A stretch of 64,000 bases of DNA from Desulfocurvus sp. GTDB lineage: Bacteria > Desulfobacterota > Desulfovibrionia > Desulfovibrionales > Desulfovibrionaceae. This document shows positions 8,104-16,946 of this stretch, piece by piece. The stretch covers positions 145,351 through 209,350 of the forward strand of contig JAIMKR010000001.1 of the NCBI GenBank assembly GCA_020692325.1. The letters are read 5' to 3'. The position numbers and the translations under genes are program-made. The notes beneath the pieces were generated by a model, which saw only the letters and a program-made list of their open reading frames with translations, ran no database searches and was not told the origin of the DNA. Each line of letters opens with the position of its first letter. Within the stretch, counting starts at the first letter, position 1.

Positions 8104-10168
8104 CGATCCCCACTCCCAGCTCGGCCTGCACCTTGGCTATTTGCGCCTCCAGACCCGCCATGCGTTCCATGAGCTTCTCGGCCCAGTCGCTGACCTCGCG
8201 GTACTGGCTGTTCACGGAGAGCGCATCGCCGCCGTTCTCGTAGGTGGCGGGGTCGTTCATCTTGGCCTCCAGCTCGCCCTGCTCGGTCAGCACGCGCTCC
8301 AGGTCCTTCTCGCACTTGGCGTATTCGTCGCGCAAAGGCTTGAGCGCGCGGGAGAGCTTATTGCGCCGTTCGGCCAAGTCGCGCTTCTCCTCCTTGGACA
8401 GCCGGCGTGAGGCCGCGTCCTCCTCCTCCGGGGCCGAAGCCCGCTCGGGATTCTGTGGCGCGGCGGCTTTTTTCGCCTCGCGTTTGGCGCCCTGCTTGGC
8501 CTCGGCCAGGGCGGCGCGGCGTTCGGCCTCGAAGGCCTCGAAACCCTCGTGATGTGGCACCAACCCCTCATGGCCGATGGTCCAGATCTCCTCGGCCACC
8601 TCGGAAAGCAGGTAGCGGTCGTGGGCGACCATGAACACCGTACCCTCGAAATCCTTGAGCGCGGCGACAAGGCCCTCGCGCGTCTCCAGATCGAGATGGT
8701 TGGTGGGCTCGTCGAGGATAAGCAGGTTGGCCCGGCCCAGGAACAGGCTGGCCAGCACGAGCCGGCTCTTCTCGCCGCCGGAAAGCGCGGCCACGGGACG
8801 CTCGAAGTACTTCTCGCCCAGCAGGAACAGACCGAGCACGCCCATGAGCTGCTCGTCGGTGCACTTGGGGTCGCACAGCCGGCGCATTTCGCCGATAACC
8901 GTGCCGGCGGGGCGCAGAATGTCGGTCTGATGCTGGCTGAAATAGGCCAGCCGTGTGCTGGGGCCGATCTTGGCGTAGCCGTGGGTGGGCGCGAACTGTC
9001 CGATCAACACCTTGAGCAGTGTGGACTTGCCCGCGCCGTTGGGGGCCACGAGCGCGATTTTGCGCCCACGGAAGAGCTGGAAGTTCAGACGGGGCCACAG
9101 GGCGTGCACGCCGACCCCGCGCCCGTCCGGCCCGGGAACGCCGGAATAGGCGAACTCCAGGTCCACCACGTTCACGGCCACCTTGTCGCCGCGCGGAGGC
9201 TCGGGCAGGCGGAAGGACAGCCGACGCCCCGACCGGGCCGCCAGGGGATCGCCCTGCAAGCGCGAGAGTTCACCTTGCAGCTTCTCCACCTTCTTGAGCT
9301 TGCTCTGAGCCTGCGCGGCCTTGCGCGCCTTCACGCGGAAGCGGCGGATGAACTCCTGCTCGTGGTCGATGCGCGCGGAGAGCTTGGCCGCCTCGCGTTC
9401 GCGCTGCTCGGCGTTCTCGGCCATCCATTCCAGAAATTCGCTGAACGAGCCGGGGCGCAGCACGGGCTTGCCGCCGCCCAGCACCAGCACGTGCGTGCCC
9501 ACGTGCTCCAGAAACACGCGGTCGTGCGCGACGAAAACCAGCGTGCCCTGAAAGGCCAGGAGATAATCCTCCAGCCACTGCACGGCCTCCAGGTCCAGGT
9601 GGTTGGTGGGCTCGTCGAGGAGCAGCACGTCCGCGCCCTGCAACAGCACGCGGGCCAGCTTGGCGCGCTCGCGCCAGCCCCCGGAAAGATGCTCCAGCTG
9701 GCGCGGCAAATCCTTCTCCTCGAACCCCAGGCCCGAGAGGATGGCCCGGGCTTGATGCTCCGGGCTGTAGCCGTACTGCGCCTCGAAGCGGGCTTGCCGG
9801 TCGGAGAGCCGGCGCAGCTTCTGCTCGTCCCCCGCATGCACGGCCTCCTCCCACTCGCGCCAGAAGTCGCGCCAGGAGGGCAGTGCCGAGAGCACCCAGC
9901 CGAGCAACGGCTCCACCAGATCGGCGGGGGAGAGCTCCTGCGCCACGTAGCCCACGCGCGCGCCGTGGCTCACGACCACGCTGCCGGCGTCGGGTTCGAC
10001 CCGGCCGGCCAGCATACGCAGCAGCGTGGATTTGCCCGCGCCGTTGGGACCGGCCACGGCCAGTCGCATTCCGGGCATGGCCTCAAAGGACAGGCCGGTG
10101 AACAGCGTTTCCCCGCCGTAGGATTTCTCGACGTTCTGGACGGTGATCTTGGACAAGCGTTCCTCCAT
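8096..10168 (-). CDS. ABC-F family ATPase (Uup/YheS-like ribosome-associated protein)
   Basis: 690 residues, soluble, with two ABC domains and no membrane segment. Domain 1: Walker A GPNGAGKS at 40-47, signature LSGGWRERAK near 162, DEPTNHLD near 185. Then a charged linker rich in KARKAAQAQSK. Domain 2: Walker A near 372, LSGGEKSRL near 461, DEPTNHLD near 485. The last 100 residues form a coiled coil like the C-terminal domain of Uup/YheS-type proteins. ABC-F proteins act at the ribosome to relieve stalling or protect from antibiotics. The start at ATG 10168 (MEERLSKITV) was preferred because the upstream extension is low-complexity. The Nudix gene follows with an overlap. Confidence 0.93.
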   Translation of the reverse strand: MEERLSKITVQNVEKSYGGETLFTGLSFEAMPGMRLAVAGPNGAGKSTLLRMLAGRVEPDAGSVVVSHGARVGYVAQELSPADLVEPLLGWVLSALPSWRDFWREWEEAVHAGDEQKLRRLSDRQARFEAQYGYSPEHQARAILSGLGFEEKDLPRQLEHLSGGWRERAKLARVLLQGADVLLLDEPTNHLDLEAVQWLEDYLLAFQGTLVFVAHDRVFLEHVGTHVLVLGGGKPVLRPGSFSEFLEWMAENAEQREREAAKLSARIDHEQEFIRRFRVKARKAAQAQSKLKKVEKLQGELSRLQGDPLAARSGRRLSFRLPEPPRGDKVAVNVVDLEFAYSGVPGPDGRGVGVHALWPRLNFQLFRGRKIALVAPNGAGKSTLLKVLIGQFAPTHGYAKIGPSTRLAYFSQHQTDILRPAGTVIGEMRRLCDPKCTDEQLMGVLGLFLLGEKYFERPVAALSGGEKSRLVLASLFLGRANLLILDEPTNHLDLETREGLVAALKDFEGTVFMVAHDRYLLSEVAEEIWTIGHEGLVPHHEGFEAFEAERRAALAEAKQGAKREAKKAAAPQNPERASAPEEEDAASRRLSKEEKRDLAERRNKLSRALKPLRDEYAKCEKDLERVLTEQGELEAKMNDPATYENGGDALSVNSQYREVSDWAEKLMERMAGLEAQIAKVQAELGVGIDG

Positions 10169-10287
10169 GCAGCCCCCGGGAGTCGGCCCGGAGCGGCGCT
10201 GTGCAGATATATCGACGGACGCCGCCTTGGCAAGGCCCGGACGCCCCCTTGGCAAGGCGGACCGCAACGGCTATGCTGCCGGGCATA

Positions 10288-10590
10288 ATGCATTGGCACG
10301 TGTACCTGCTCACCTGCGCCGACGGCACCCTGTATTGCGGCATGACCAGCGACGTGGCCCGGCGCGTGGCCGAGCACAACGCCCAGGCCCCCGGCGCGGG
10401 GGCCAAGTACACGCGTTCGCGCCGGCCGGTGGTCCTCGCCGCCAGCGCGCCCTGTGCGACCAAATCCGACGCGTTGCGCCTGGAGCTGGCGGTAAAAAAG
10501 CGCCCGCGCGCGGCCAAGCGGGCGTTTCTGCTCGGGCAGCCGGGAGCGACGCCCGGCGCTCACCCTGATGCGACGGAGGTCGCCCGATGA
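10288..10590 (+). CDS. GIY-YIG domain protein (UPF0213/YhbQ-like)
   Basis: 100 residues with a single small nuclease-like domain. The core HVYLLTCADGTLYCGMTSDVARRVAEHN corresponds to the GIY (here HVY) and YIG (here YCG) strands plus the conserved Arg of the first helix; this looser motif is normal for the UPF0213 group. The cellular role of the group is not well established. The start at ATG 10288 was chosen because the domain begins two residues later; ATG 10273 is the alternative. The stop overlaps the start of the radical SAM gene (ATGA), so the two are co-translated. Confidence 0.82.
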   Translation: MHWHVYLLTCADGTLYCGMTSDVARRVAEHNAQAPGAGAKYTRSRRPVVLAASAPCATKSDALRLELAVKKRPRAAKRAFLLGQPGATPGAHPDATEVAR

Positions 10591-11591
10591 ATTCCGAAAA
10601 CGCCATGGACGCCGAGGCGGCCTGGAGCCCGGACGCCCCTTGTTTTCTCTGCCCGCGCGCCTGCGGGGCCGTGCGCTCGCGCCGGCCGGGACGATGCGGC
10701 GGCGGCGCGGCGATGCGCGTGGCGCTGATCCAACAGCACCACGGGGAGGAGCCGGTTTTAAGCGGCCCGGCGCTCGGTCCGCGCGGCAGCGGCACGATCT
10801 TCTTCTCCGGCTGCGCCCTCGGCTGCGTGTACTGCCAGAACCACGACATCAGCATCGAACCCGCCGGGACCGCCGGTTCGGCCGAATCACCCCATCGAAT
10901 CGAACGGGATGGATGGGACGGCCTGCGCGGGCTGGGCCGGGAGATCGGCGTGGACGACCTGACCGCGGCGATGTTCGAACTCCAGCTTTCCGGCGCGTAC
11001 AACATCAACCTCGTCACAGCCGGGCACTACGCCCCCCTCGTGCGACAGGCCCTGCTGCTGGCCCGGGAGCACGGGCTCACCCTGCCCGTGGTCTGGAACT
11101 CCAGCAGCTACGAGACGGTGGAGACACTACGCCTGCTCGATGGTCTGGTGGACATCTACCTGCCGGACCTGCGCTACCTGGATGCGACCGCCGCCGCCCG
11201 CTATTCCGGCGCGCCGGACTACCCCCGGGTGGCCACCTACGCCATCTGCGAGATGCGCCGGCAGGTGGGCGACCTCGTGGTGGACGAATCGACCGGTCTG
11301 GCCAAAAGCGGGATCATCGTGCGCGTGCTGGCCCTGCCCGGCGACATGGGCCGCGCGGACCTCGCGCTGGACTGGATCGCCGACACGCTGGGCACGGACA
11401 CGGCGGTGAGCCTCATGGGCCAGTACTACCCCGCCTACCGCGCCGCCGAGTTCCCGGAAATCAATCGTGGCGTGACGGATGGGGAGTACGGCAAGCTCTT
11501 CGACCACTTCGAGGAACTCGGCTTCACGCTCGGATTCGCCCAGGCCGTGGGGTCGAGCGAAAACGGCACGCCGGACTTCCGTCAAAAGTAG
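10587..11591 (+). CDS. Radical SAM protein related to pyruvate-formate-lyase activases (PflX-like)
   Basis: 334 residues. The radical SAM cluster motif CxxxCxxC is at Cys76, Cys80, Cys83 in FFSGCALGCVYCQN. An N-terminal Cys cluster (Cys19, Cys22, Cys26, Cys37) and the GEEPVLSGP and GSGTIFFSG segments are typical of the PflX-like subgroup of uncharacterised PFL-activase homologues. No glycyl-radical enzyme or AmmeMemoRadiSam partner lies nearby, so the substrate is unknown. It overlaps the GIY-YIG gene by 4 bp and precedes thiL by 46 bp, but nothing in the sequence ties it to thiamine synthesis. Confidence 0.85.
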   Translation: MNSENAMDAEAAWSPDAPCFLCPRACGAVRSRRPGRCGGGAAMRVALIQQHHGEEPVLSGPALGPRGSGTIFFSGCALGCVYCQNHDISIEPAGTAGSAESPHRIERDGWDGLRGLGREIGVDDLTAAMFELQLSGAYNINLVTAGHYAPLVRQALLLAREHGLTLPVVWNSSSYETVETLRLLDGLVDIYLPDLRYLDATAAARYSGAPDYPRVATYAICEMRRQVGDLVVDESTGLAKSGIIVRVLALPGDMGRADLALDWIADTLGTDTAVSLMGQYYPAYRAAEFPEINRGVTDGEYGKLFDHFEELGFTLGFAQAVGSSENGTPDFRQK

Positions 11592-11637
11592 CGCCCGGGC
11601 CTCGACGCGCGCGGCGAGTCCTGCTAGGGTCTGACAC

Positions 11638-12621
11638 ATGCCGAACTCCGAACGGGAATTCCTGCGCGTCATCGACCGCCACTTTCCCAACCACGCCCCC
11701 GGCCTGCTGCTGGGACGCGGCGACGACTGCGCCATCCTCGACCCCGGCGGACCGCTCTGCGTCAGCACGGACGTCTTCGTCGAGGACGTGCATTTCCGCC
11801 GCGCGTACTTCTCCCCGGCGGACATCGGCCACAAGGCGCTGGCGGCGGCGGCGAGCGACCTCGCCGGCATGGCGGCCCGGCCCCTCGGCTTCGCCCTGTC
11901 CCTTGTTTTGCCGGACGACGCCGGAGACATGTTTCTCGACGAAATGCTCGGCGGCATGGCCGAGCTCTCGCGCGCAATCGACCTGCCGCTGGTGGGCGGC
12001 GACCTCAGCCGCGGCCGCGTGCTCACCCTTGACGTGGCCGTGTTCGGCGCGCCCGGCCCCACCGGCCGCCTGCTCAAACGTTGCACCGCCAAACCGGGCG
12101 ACGCGCTCCTGCTCGTGGGCGACATCGGCCTGGCCCGCGCCGGCCTGCTGGAGCTGGAGCACTGGGGCCGTCGCGACGCCAAGCGTTGGCCGGGAGCCGT
12201 GGCCGCGCATCTGCGCCCGACCCCACGCATCGCGGAGGGGCTGGCGCTGGCCGCCATCGAAACGCCGGAGGGCCCGGCCGTGTCCGGCCTCATGGACGTC
12301 TCCGACGGTCTGGTCCGCGACCTGCCGCGCTTCCTGGGCGGATTCGGCGCGGAGCTGACCCTGGCCCGCAAGGACCTGCCGCAGGAGGTCAACGCCTTTT
12401 TTACCGCGCACAGCCAGGACCCGGTCGAAGCCGCCGTGCTTGGCGGCGAGGACTACGCACTGCTCGCCTGCGCCGACGCCCGCAGTGCCCCGGCCGTGCT
12501 GGCCGAACTGCCGCAGACCCGCGTCATCGGACGCGTGAGCCCGGAGCCAGGACTACGCCTGAACGGCGGCCAGGTGCTGCGTCCGGGGTTCGACCACTTC
12601 GCCAAGCCCGGACCGGGCTGA
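11638..12621 (+). CDS. thiL: Thiamine-monophosphate kinase
   Basis: 327 residues, the usual length. It phosphorylates thiamine monophosphate to the active cofactor thiamine diphosphate with ATP. The family's Asp-rich metal/phosphate motifs are present in order: GRGDDCAIL near 26-34, STDVFVEDVHF near 43-53, SDLAGMAA near 73-80, VGGDLSRG near 118-125, MDVSDGL near 219-225 and GGEDYALL near 268-275. Start at ATG 11638. No other thiamine gene is in the window; it lies in a plus-strand run of housekeeping genes. Confidence 0.95.
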   Translation: MPNSEREFLRVIDRHFPNHAPGLLLGRGDDCAILDPGGPLCVSTDVFVEDVHFRRAYFSPADIGHKALAAAASDLAGMAARPLGFALSLVLPDDAGDMFLDEMLGGMAELSRAIDLPLVGGDLSRGRVLTLDVAVFGAPGPTGRLLKRCTAKPGDALLLVGDIGLARAGLLELEHWGRRDAKRWPGAVAAHLRPTPRIAEGLALAAIETPEGPAVSGLMDVSDGLVRDLPRFLGGFGAELTLARKDLPQEVNAFFTAHSQDPVEAAVLGGEDYALLACADARSAPAVLAELPQTRVIGRVSPEPGLRLNGGQVLRPGFDHFAKPGPG

Positions 12622-12648
12622 TCGCCCCGCCGCCAAAGGAACGCGCCC

Positions 12649-13062
12649 ATGGATATCCTGTCGAATCCGCCCCGACTGACCATCATCGGCCATGTGCGTT
12701 CACCGCTTCTCCAACGGGAGGACGCCCCCAAACAGGGAAGCGAGGGCGCGCCCGAGGCCTGGCTGGAGCTGGACGCCTACTACGCCCCGGCCCTCGCCGG
12801 CCTCGCGCCCGGCCAGCGCGTGGTGGTTCTGACGTGGCTGCACGAGGGCGACCGCACCGTGTTGCAGTGCCACCCGCGCGGCGACAAGACCCGGCCCAAG
12901 CGCGGCGTTTTCGCCACCCGCTCGCCGGACCGGCCCAACCCCATCGGCCTGCACGATGTGGAGATTCTGGAGATCCAGACCCCGGCGCGCCTGCGCGTGG
13001 CCCCGTTGGAGGCCATCGACGGCACGCCTGTGGTGGACATCAAAATAACGGACCGGCCGTAG
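12649..13062 (+). CDS. trmO: tRNA (N6-threonylcarbamoyladenosine37-N6)-methyltransferase TrmO
   Basis: 137 residues, one UPF0066/TrmO beta-barrel domain. TrmO adds a methyl group from SAM to t6A37 of certain tRNAs. Family marks: IGHVRSP at 11-17, VVVLTWLHEG in the middle, and the signature RGVFATRSPDRPNPIGL, followed by DGTPVVDIKI at the end. GGAAC lies 8 bp upstream of ATG 12649. It ends the plus-strand run that began with the GIY-YIG gene, 27 bp after thiL. Confidence 0.93.
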   Translation: MDILSNPPRLTIIGHVRSPLLQREDAPKQGSEGAPEAWLELDAYYAPALAGLAPGQRVVVLTWLHEGDRTVLQCHPRGDKTRPKRGVFATRSPDRPNPIGLHDVEILEIQTPARLRVAPLEAIDGTPVVDIKITDRP

Positions 13063-13394
13063 GGACGGCCCCGACGGCGCACGGCAGCCCCGGCAAGCCG
13101 CCCCCCCTCGGTGGCCGCCAATCCGCATCGGCCCGGCACTGTCGAACGCCCCGGCGCACGCGATTGGCTGGCCCAGGACAAAGGCATCGACGCGGCACGC
13201 CCCCCTGCACTCCGGCAGCGCCACCGGCCCGCACCCCCCAACGTCTCCCCCAGTGACCAACGCGGTCATCCCGCAACGCCGGGAGCGCCCCATCCCCCTC
13301 GGCTACGACCATCACATCAGCCCTGCCGGAAGCCCCGGCACGCGCGCTCGGCCTGCCCCACTCCGCTCACAAACAAAAGGCCGCCGACCGGGCA
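13063..13394. other. Intergenic region without recognisable gene
   Basis: 332 bp between the convergent trmO and TPR-protein genes. GC-rich and proline-codon-like in all frames, with no domain signature and no clear hairpin plus T-run terminator. I see nothing functional in it. Confidence 0.5.
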
Positions 13395-14102
13395 CTACTT
13401 CGCGGGGCGCGGCATCCGTCCGGAAAGATCACGCAGGAAGCGCGGGTCCACACTCTCCGGGTCCAGCGCCTGGGCCTTGGCCACCTCGGCCCAGGCCTCC
13501 AGGTAGCGCGCCTGGAAGAAGCGGATCATGGCGCGGTTGCCGTAGAGCATGGGATTGCGCGGATTGATCTTCTGCGATTCGTCGAGGAGCGCCAGGGCGT
13601 TGTTGAACGAGGTCTTGCGCTGCTCCACGGTCTCGTCGGACGTGGCCCCCTTGTTCAGCCAGACATAGCCATAATCGGCCAGCATGTCGGCGTTGTCCGG
13701 CATCTGCTTGCGGGCCATTTCGAAAAGGTTGAGCGCGGGCGGAAACTTGTGCTGCTGGTTCAACGCCGCGCCAAAGCCCCAGAGCACGTCCGGGTTCTTG
13801 GGCTCGATGAGCCAGGCGAGATTGAAATACTTGATGGCGGTGGTGGCGTCGCCGGCTTTCAGCTTGACCCAGCCGCTTTGCAGGGCCACCTCCTCCGCCT
13901 TCTCCTGCGAGCCCGCGCGGCGGATGGCCTCGCCCACGATGCGCTTGTCGTGCTCCAGCTGTTCCGGCGTCTTCTTGACCCCGCCGAAGAAGGGAATGGA
14001 GTCGTCCGGCGCCGGGGCGGCGGCCAGGGCGGGCGCAAGGGGCAACGCGGCTCCCGCGCAGAACATCGCCAGGACAAAAAGCAGCGCGATTCGCTTCAAC
14101 AT
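13395..14102 (-). CDS. Exported TPR-repeat protein
   Basis: 235 residues. A signal peptide spans about 1-29 (MLKR, then a hydrophobic core, Ala-rich cleavage region ALAAAPAPDD), so the protein is exported. The rest is helical with TPR-like units (SGWVKLKAGDATTAIKYFNLAWLIEP, DVLWGFGAAL, FPPALNLFEMA, KTSFNNALALL, RFFQARYLEAWAEVAKAQAL). No enzyme motif is present. The start at ATG 14102 has GAAGGAG upstream; the longer open frame reaching 14456 runs through degenerate repeats and is not part of the protein. Likely a protein-interaction scaffold in the periplasm or membrane; partner unknown. Confidence 0.75.
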   Translation of the reverse strand: MLKRIALLFVLAMFCAGAALPLAPALAAAPAPDDSIPFFGGVKKTPEQLEHDKRIVGEAIRRAGSQEKAEEVALQSGWVKLKAGDATTAIKYFNLAWLIEPKNPDVLWGFGAALNQQHKFPPALNLFEMARKQMPDNADMLADYGYVWLNKGATSDETVEQRKTSFNNALALLDESQKINPRNPMLYGNRAMIRFFQARYLEAWAEVAKAQALDPESVDPRFLRDLSGRMPRPAK

Positions 14103-14221
14103 GCTCGCTCCTTCGGGACGCTTCTCCCGCGCCCGCGTCGGGCCGGATGCTAACGCGAGGGGGAGGGAGGACGCAAGAGAAGAGAGAAGGACACACAAGG
14201 AGAAAGGAAGAGGGACGGCGG

Positions 14222-14495
14222 CCTGTCGCACCGGCCAACACGAGGGAGAAGCCCCGCCGCCCTGTCGCATCAGCCGGGCTCCAAGAAGGAGCGGCCGACC
14301 TTTCCGCGCCAGCAGGTCCAGGACAAGAGGACGGAGGCCTGTCGTATCGAAGTTCCCGATAGGGGGGGGGACGGCGCGACCTACCGCGCCAGCCAGTCCT
14401 TGAGAAAGAGGAACGGAGGGTCCTATCGCACCAGTTGGCCTATCGTCGCCAACCACGCCCCGAGGCAGGTCTACCGCACCAGCTGGCCCTTGATG
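14222..14495. repeat. Degenerate ~38-49 bp tandem repeats derived from the 3' end of the adjacent gene
   Basis: Seven related segments begin near 14222, 14260, 14298, 14336, 14379, 14420 and 14469 (steps 38, 38, 38, 43, 41, 49). On the plus strand each contains a variant of CCTRTCGCACCAGYTGGCC. The last is the true 3' end of the coiled-coil gene at 14471-14773. Read on the minus strand, the two nearest copies encode the same ending, Leu-(Val or Ala)-Arg-stop, as that gene. Divergence grows with distance from the gene. No ordinary repeat family was recognised. Confidence 0.6.
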
Positions 14496-14773
14496 ATGAG
14501 GCTCAGCCGCTTCACATCGGCGTTCAGCGCCGCGCGCTCCTTCTGGAAATCGTCGATGCCGCGCTGCAACTCCTCCAGCTTGCGCCGGGAGGCCTCCTGA
14601 AATTTAACATGACGGGGGTCCTTGCTGGTCTTGAAGCACGGCTTGGCCTTCTCCACCTCCAGCTCCCGAAGCAGACTCCTTATTTTGCCCTCGCACACGG
14701 CGACGCGGGAGGAAAGCGCCTTGCGCTTGAGCTTCAGCGCCTCAATGTCCACTTCTTTCTTCTGCACGGCCAT
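14471..14773 (-). CDS. Small coiled-coil protein of unknown function
   Basis: 100 residues, almost entirely charged helix with heptad-like leucines (EALKLKRKALSSRVAVCEGKI, RRKLEELQRGIDDFQKE, LNADVKRLSLIIKG), two Cys (27 and 46) and no signal or membrane segment. It starts at ATG 14773 and ends in KGQLVR. I do not recognise the family. Its 3' end is the source of the degenerate repeats that follow downstream. An isolated gene: 368 bp from the TPR gene and 220 bp from the DUF3892 gene. Coding status is supported by regular codon composition and the strong coiled coil only. Confidence 0.6.
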   Translation of the reverse strand: MAVQKKEVDIEALKLKRKALSSRVAVCEGKIRSLLRELEVEKAKPCFKTSKDPRHVKFQEASRRKLEELQRGIDDFQKERAALNADVKRLSLIIKGQLVR

Positions 14774-14993
14774 GGTTCAACCTTTGTGATGGGAGGGGGA
14801 TGATGGGCGAATACCAACGCGGCGGGCGCGACGTTCACTCGCAGGCGCGTCTCCCGCGCCCACGCCGTGGAGGATGTAGCCCGAGGGGGCGGGAGAGGGC
14901 AAGGTGGAACAAAACCAATTTACTCTTTACAATTTTCGATAAGTCTAAATAAATTGGGGAAATAGTGTGTAGTGGGGGCGCAACAGTTACAGG

Positions 14994-15275
14994 TTACTTA
15001 CATTCCGGCAAACTAAGCAGATTATTGGGCTGCTCTCCATCATTCACAGTTTTGAGGTACTTGTGTCCCTGGCTGCTCTTCGCCACGATAACGTCAGCTC
15101 TTTTCCCGCCGGCATAAACATAAAAGGACCATTTCCCAGACTCAATTCCTGCAATCGCATCTTCTTGAGATAGCTTCCACCTTGATCCATCCGGGTTGGC
15201 ACCACCGACAAAACGAATCCGTTCGTGCGCACTTTGCCTGTCCGATTTATTAATGCAATCGATTTGGATTGCCAT
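14994..15275 (-). CDS. DUF3892 domain protein
   Basis: 93 residues. It matches the small DUF3892 pattern: IDCINKSDR near the start, HERIRFVGG, a Trp and [14 protein letters not shown] in the middle, then [23 protein letters not shown] at the C-terminus. The function of the family is unknown. It lies in a stretch (about 14920-15340) clearly lower in GC than the flanks and without operon partners, which suggests recent acquisition. Start at ATG 15275. Confidence 0.8.
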   Translation of the reverse strand: MAIQIDCINKSDRQSAHERIRFVGGANPDGSRWKLSQEDAIAGIESGKWSFYVYAGGKRADVIVAKSSQGHKYLKTVNDGEQPNNLLSLPECK

Positions 15276-15340
15276 AGGCTCTCCCTATGCCCCCATGGCC
15301 TATACTTATACTTAATTTATAAAACTATACAACCCCAAAG

Positions 15341-15370
15341 CAAGGGCCCGCCGCTTGCGCGACGGGCCCT
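15341..15370 (-). terminator. Hairpin terminator downstream of nrfA
   Basis: A near-perfect stem (AGGGCCCG-TCG ... CGG-CGGGCCCT) around a short loop lies 35 bp past the nrfA stop. On the minus strand it is followed by TTGCTTTG, a weak T-tract. Confidence 0.55.
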
Positions 15371-15404
15371 GTGTTTTGGCGATGATGGTTAAGAGCGGGG
15401 GAGG

Positions 15405-16877
15405 CTAGAACATGTCCTGCACGCCGCTCGGGTCCTTGAACTCCACCTTCTTATCCCAATTGAGCTTCTTGCTGCCGCGATTGTCCAGATACTTGGCCAG
15501 CTGCAAATCCACCTTCACCGGCACGTTCACGCCGGCCGTGGCGAGCGCCTGACGCAGCAACCCCTCGCCCTTGGCGGCGAAGGCGACCGAGTCGCCCAGC
15601 ACGCGCATGGCCTCGGTCGGGTTGTGGAAGCCCACGGAGTTCTCCGCGCCGATGAACAGGCTGCGGTAGAACGCCTCCTCGTAGTAGTCCCTGGCCTTGT
15701 CGTACAGCGCGGGGTCGATGACCTTGCCCTCGGCCCGGGCCTTGTTGGCGAGCTCGAACAGCTTGGCCAGGGTGGTGGTGCCATAGCCCGCGCGCAACTG
15801 CATCGACATGGTGCGGTCCTGAATGGCCGTCACCTGCTCACGCAGCCACTGGGCGCTCTCGGCGTGGCACTGGGTGCAGGCCTTCATGTCGTTCTTGAGC
15901 GGGCTCATGACGCGATGGTCGCTGATCTTGCGGCTGCCCACGCGGGTGTACGGCATGTGGCAGTCCGCGCAGGAGGCCCCGGCCTTCCAGTGCACGCTGT
16001 TGTTGCTGAACAGCTCGAATTCCGGATGCCGGATGAACGCCAGCTTGAAGCCGGTGACGCTCTGCGTCCACTCGCGGTTGGCGTCGTTGGAGCGCAGCAC
16101 CTTGATGATGTTCTCGACGCTGATGCCGCCCCACTTGCCGCCCTGCCAGGGGAAGAACAGGCCGACGGAGTGCATCTCCTTGTCCTTGGGGATGCTGTAG
16201 GTGACGTGGCACTGGGCGCACACGGCCGTGCGCTTCTCCTGCCGGGTCATGTCCTTCTCGTTCTTGCCGATGGCCTTCAGCCCCTCACCCAGGGTGAACC
16301 CGCGCGAGATCTTCAGGCTCATGTCCTTGGCGTCGTGGCAGTCGATGCAGGCCACGCCCAGCTCGCGGTTCTTCTCGGGAATCTTGGCGAGAATCTCCTT
16401 GTACGGCTTGGCGTAGTAATCGACGCCCAGCTCCTTCTGCATCTTGGGCGCGTAAGGCGTCTTGCACGAGAGGCACACGCCGCCGGCCTTCAACCGCGAG
16501 GCGTCGACCTCCAGCTGGTCGCGCAACATGCGCGCATGGCCTTTGGGCTCGTTGTACTCCACGCCGAAGCCCCAGCCGTTGAACAAAAGCGCCATGTAAG
16601 GGTACTCGGCCAGCTTGTCGTAGGTCATGTGGTCGGCGTCGAACCCGCGCTTGTACTTGCTCATGCCGGCGGGCTCGGACTGCTCGGTCTTCTTCCAGGT
16701 CTCGAACTCCTCGGGGTAGGCCTTGCCCCACACCTCGGGATCCACCTCGTCGGCCGGGATGACGACGGGCTTGACCATTTCCGGCTTGCTCGGCGCGCAG
16801 CCGTAAGGAATCACAAAGTACGCCAGGGCGATGACCGCGCCGACGACGAACCAAAGTCTCCGTTTCCGTGTCGCCAT
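15405..16877 (-). CDS. nrfA: Cytochrome c nitrite reductase, catalytic subunit
   Basis: 490 residues. Pentahaem periplasmic enzyme reducing nitrite to ammonium with six electrons. The catalytic haem motif CLSCK is at 135-139, and four CxxCH haem sites are at 177-181, 220-224, 303-307 and 334-338, the exact NrfA pattern. The N-terminus has a hydrophobic export segment (8-26) ending in YGC at 25-27, so Cys27 may be lipidated, as suggested for some sulfate-reducer NrfA proteins. It is placed 69 bp after nrfH in a two-gene operon. In sulfate reducers NrfHA protects against nitrite inhibition of sulfite reduction and allows nitrite respiration. Confidence 0.98.
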   Translation of the reverse strand: MATRKRRLWFVVGAVIALAYFVIPYGCAPSKPEMVKPVVIPADEVDPEVWGKAYPEEFETWKKTEQSEPAGMSKYKRGFDADHMTYDKLAEYPYMALLFNGWGFGVEYNEPKGHARMLRDQLEVDASRLKAGGVCLSCKTPYAPKMQKELGVDYYAKPYKEILAKIPEKNRELGVACIDCHDAKDMSLKISRGFTLGEGLKAIGKNEKDMTRQEKRTAVCAQCHVTYSIPKDKEMHSVGLFFPWQGGKWGGISVENIIKVLRSNDANREWTQSVTGFKLAFIRHPEFELFSNNSVHWKAGASCADCHMPYTRVGSRKISDHRVMSPLKNDMKACTQCHAESAQWLREQVTAIQDRTMSMQLRAGYGTTTLAKLFELANKARAEGKVIDPALYDKARDYYEEAFYRSLFIGAENSVGFHNPTEAMRVLGDSVAFAAKGEGLLRQALATAGVNVPVKVDLQLAKYLDNRGSKKLNWDKKVEFKDPSGVQDMF

Positions 16878-16946
16878 GCAACTCCTCCCGTGAAAATGCG
16901 TTTGCCCCGCCGCGCGGGGGATGTCGTTTCCGTCCCGACGACGCAG

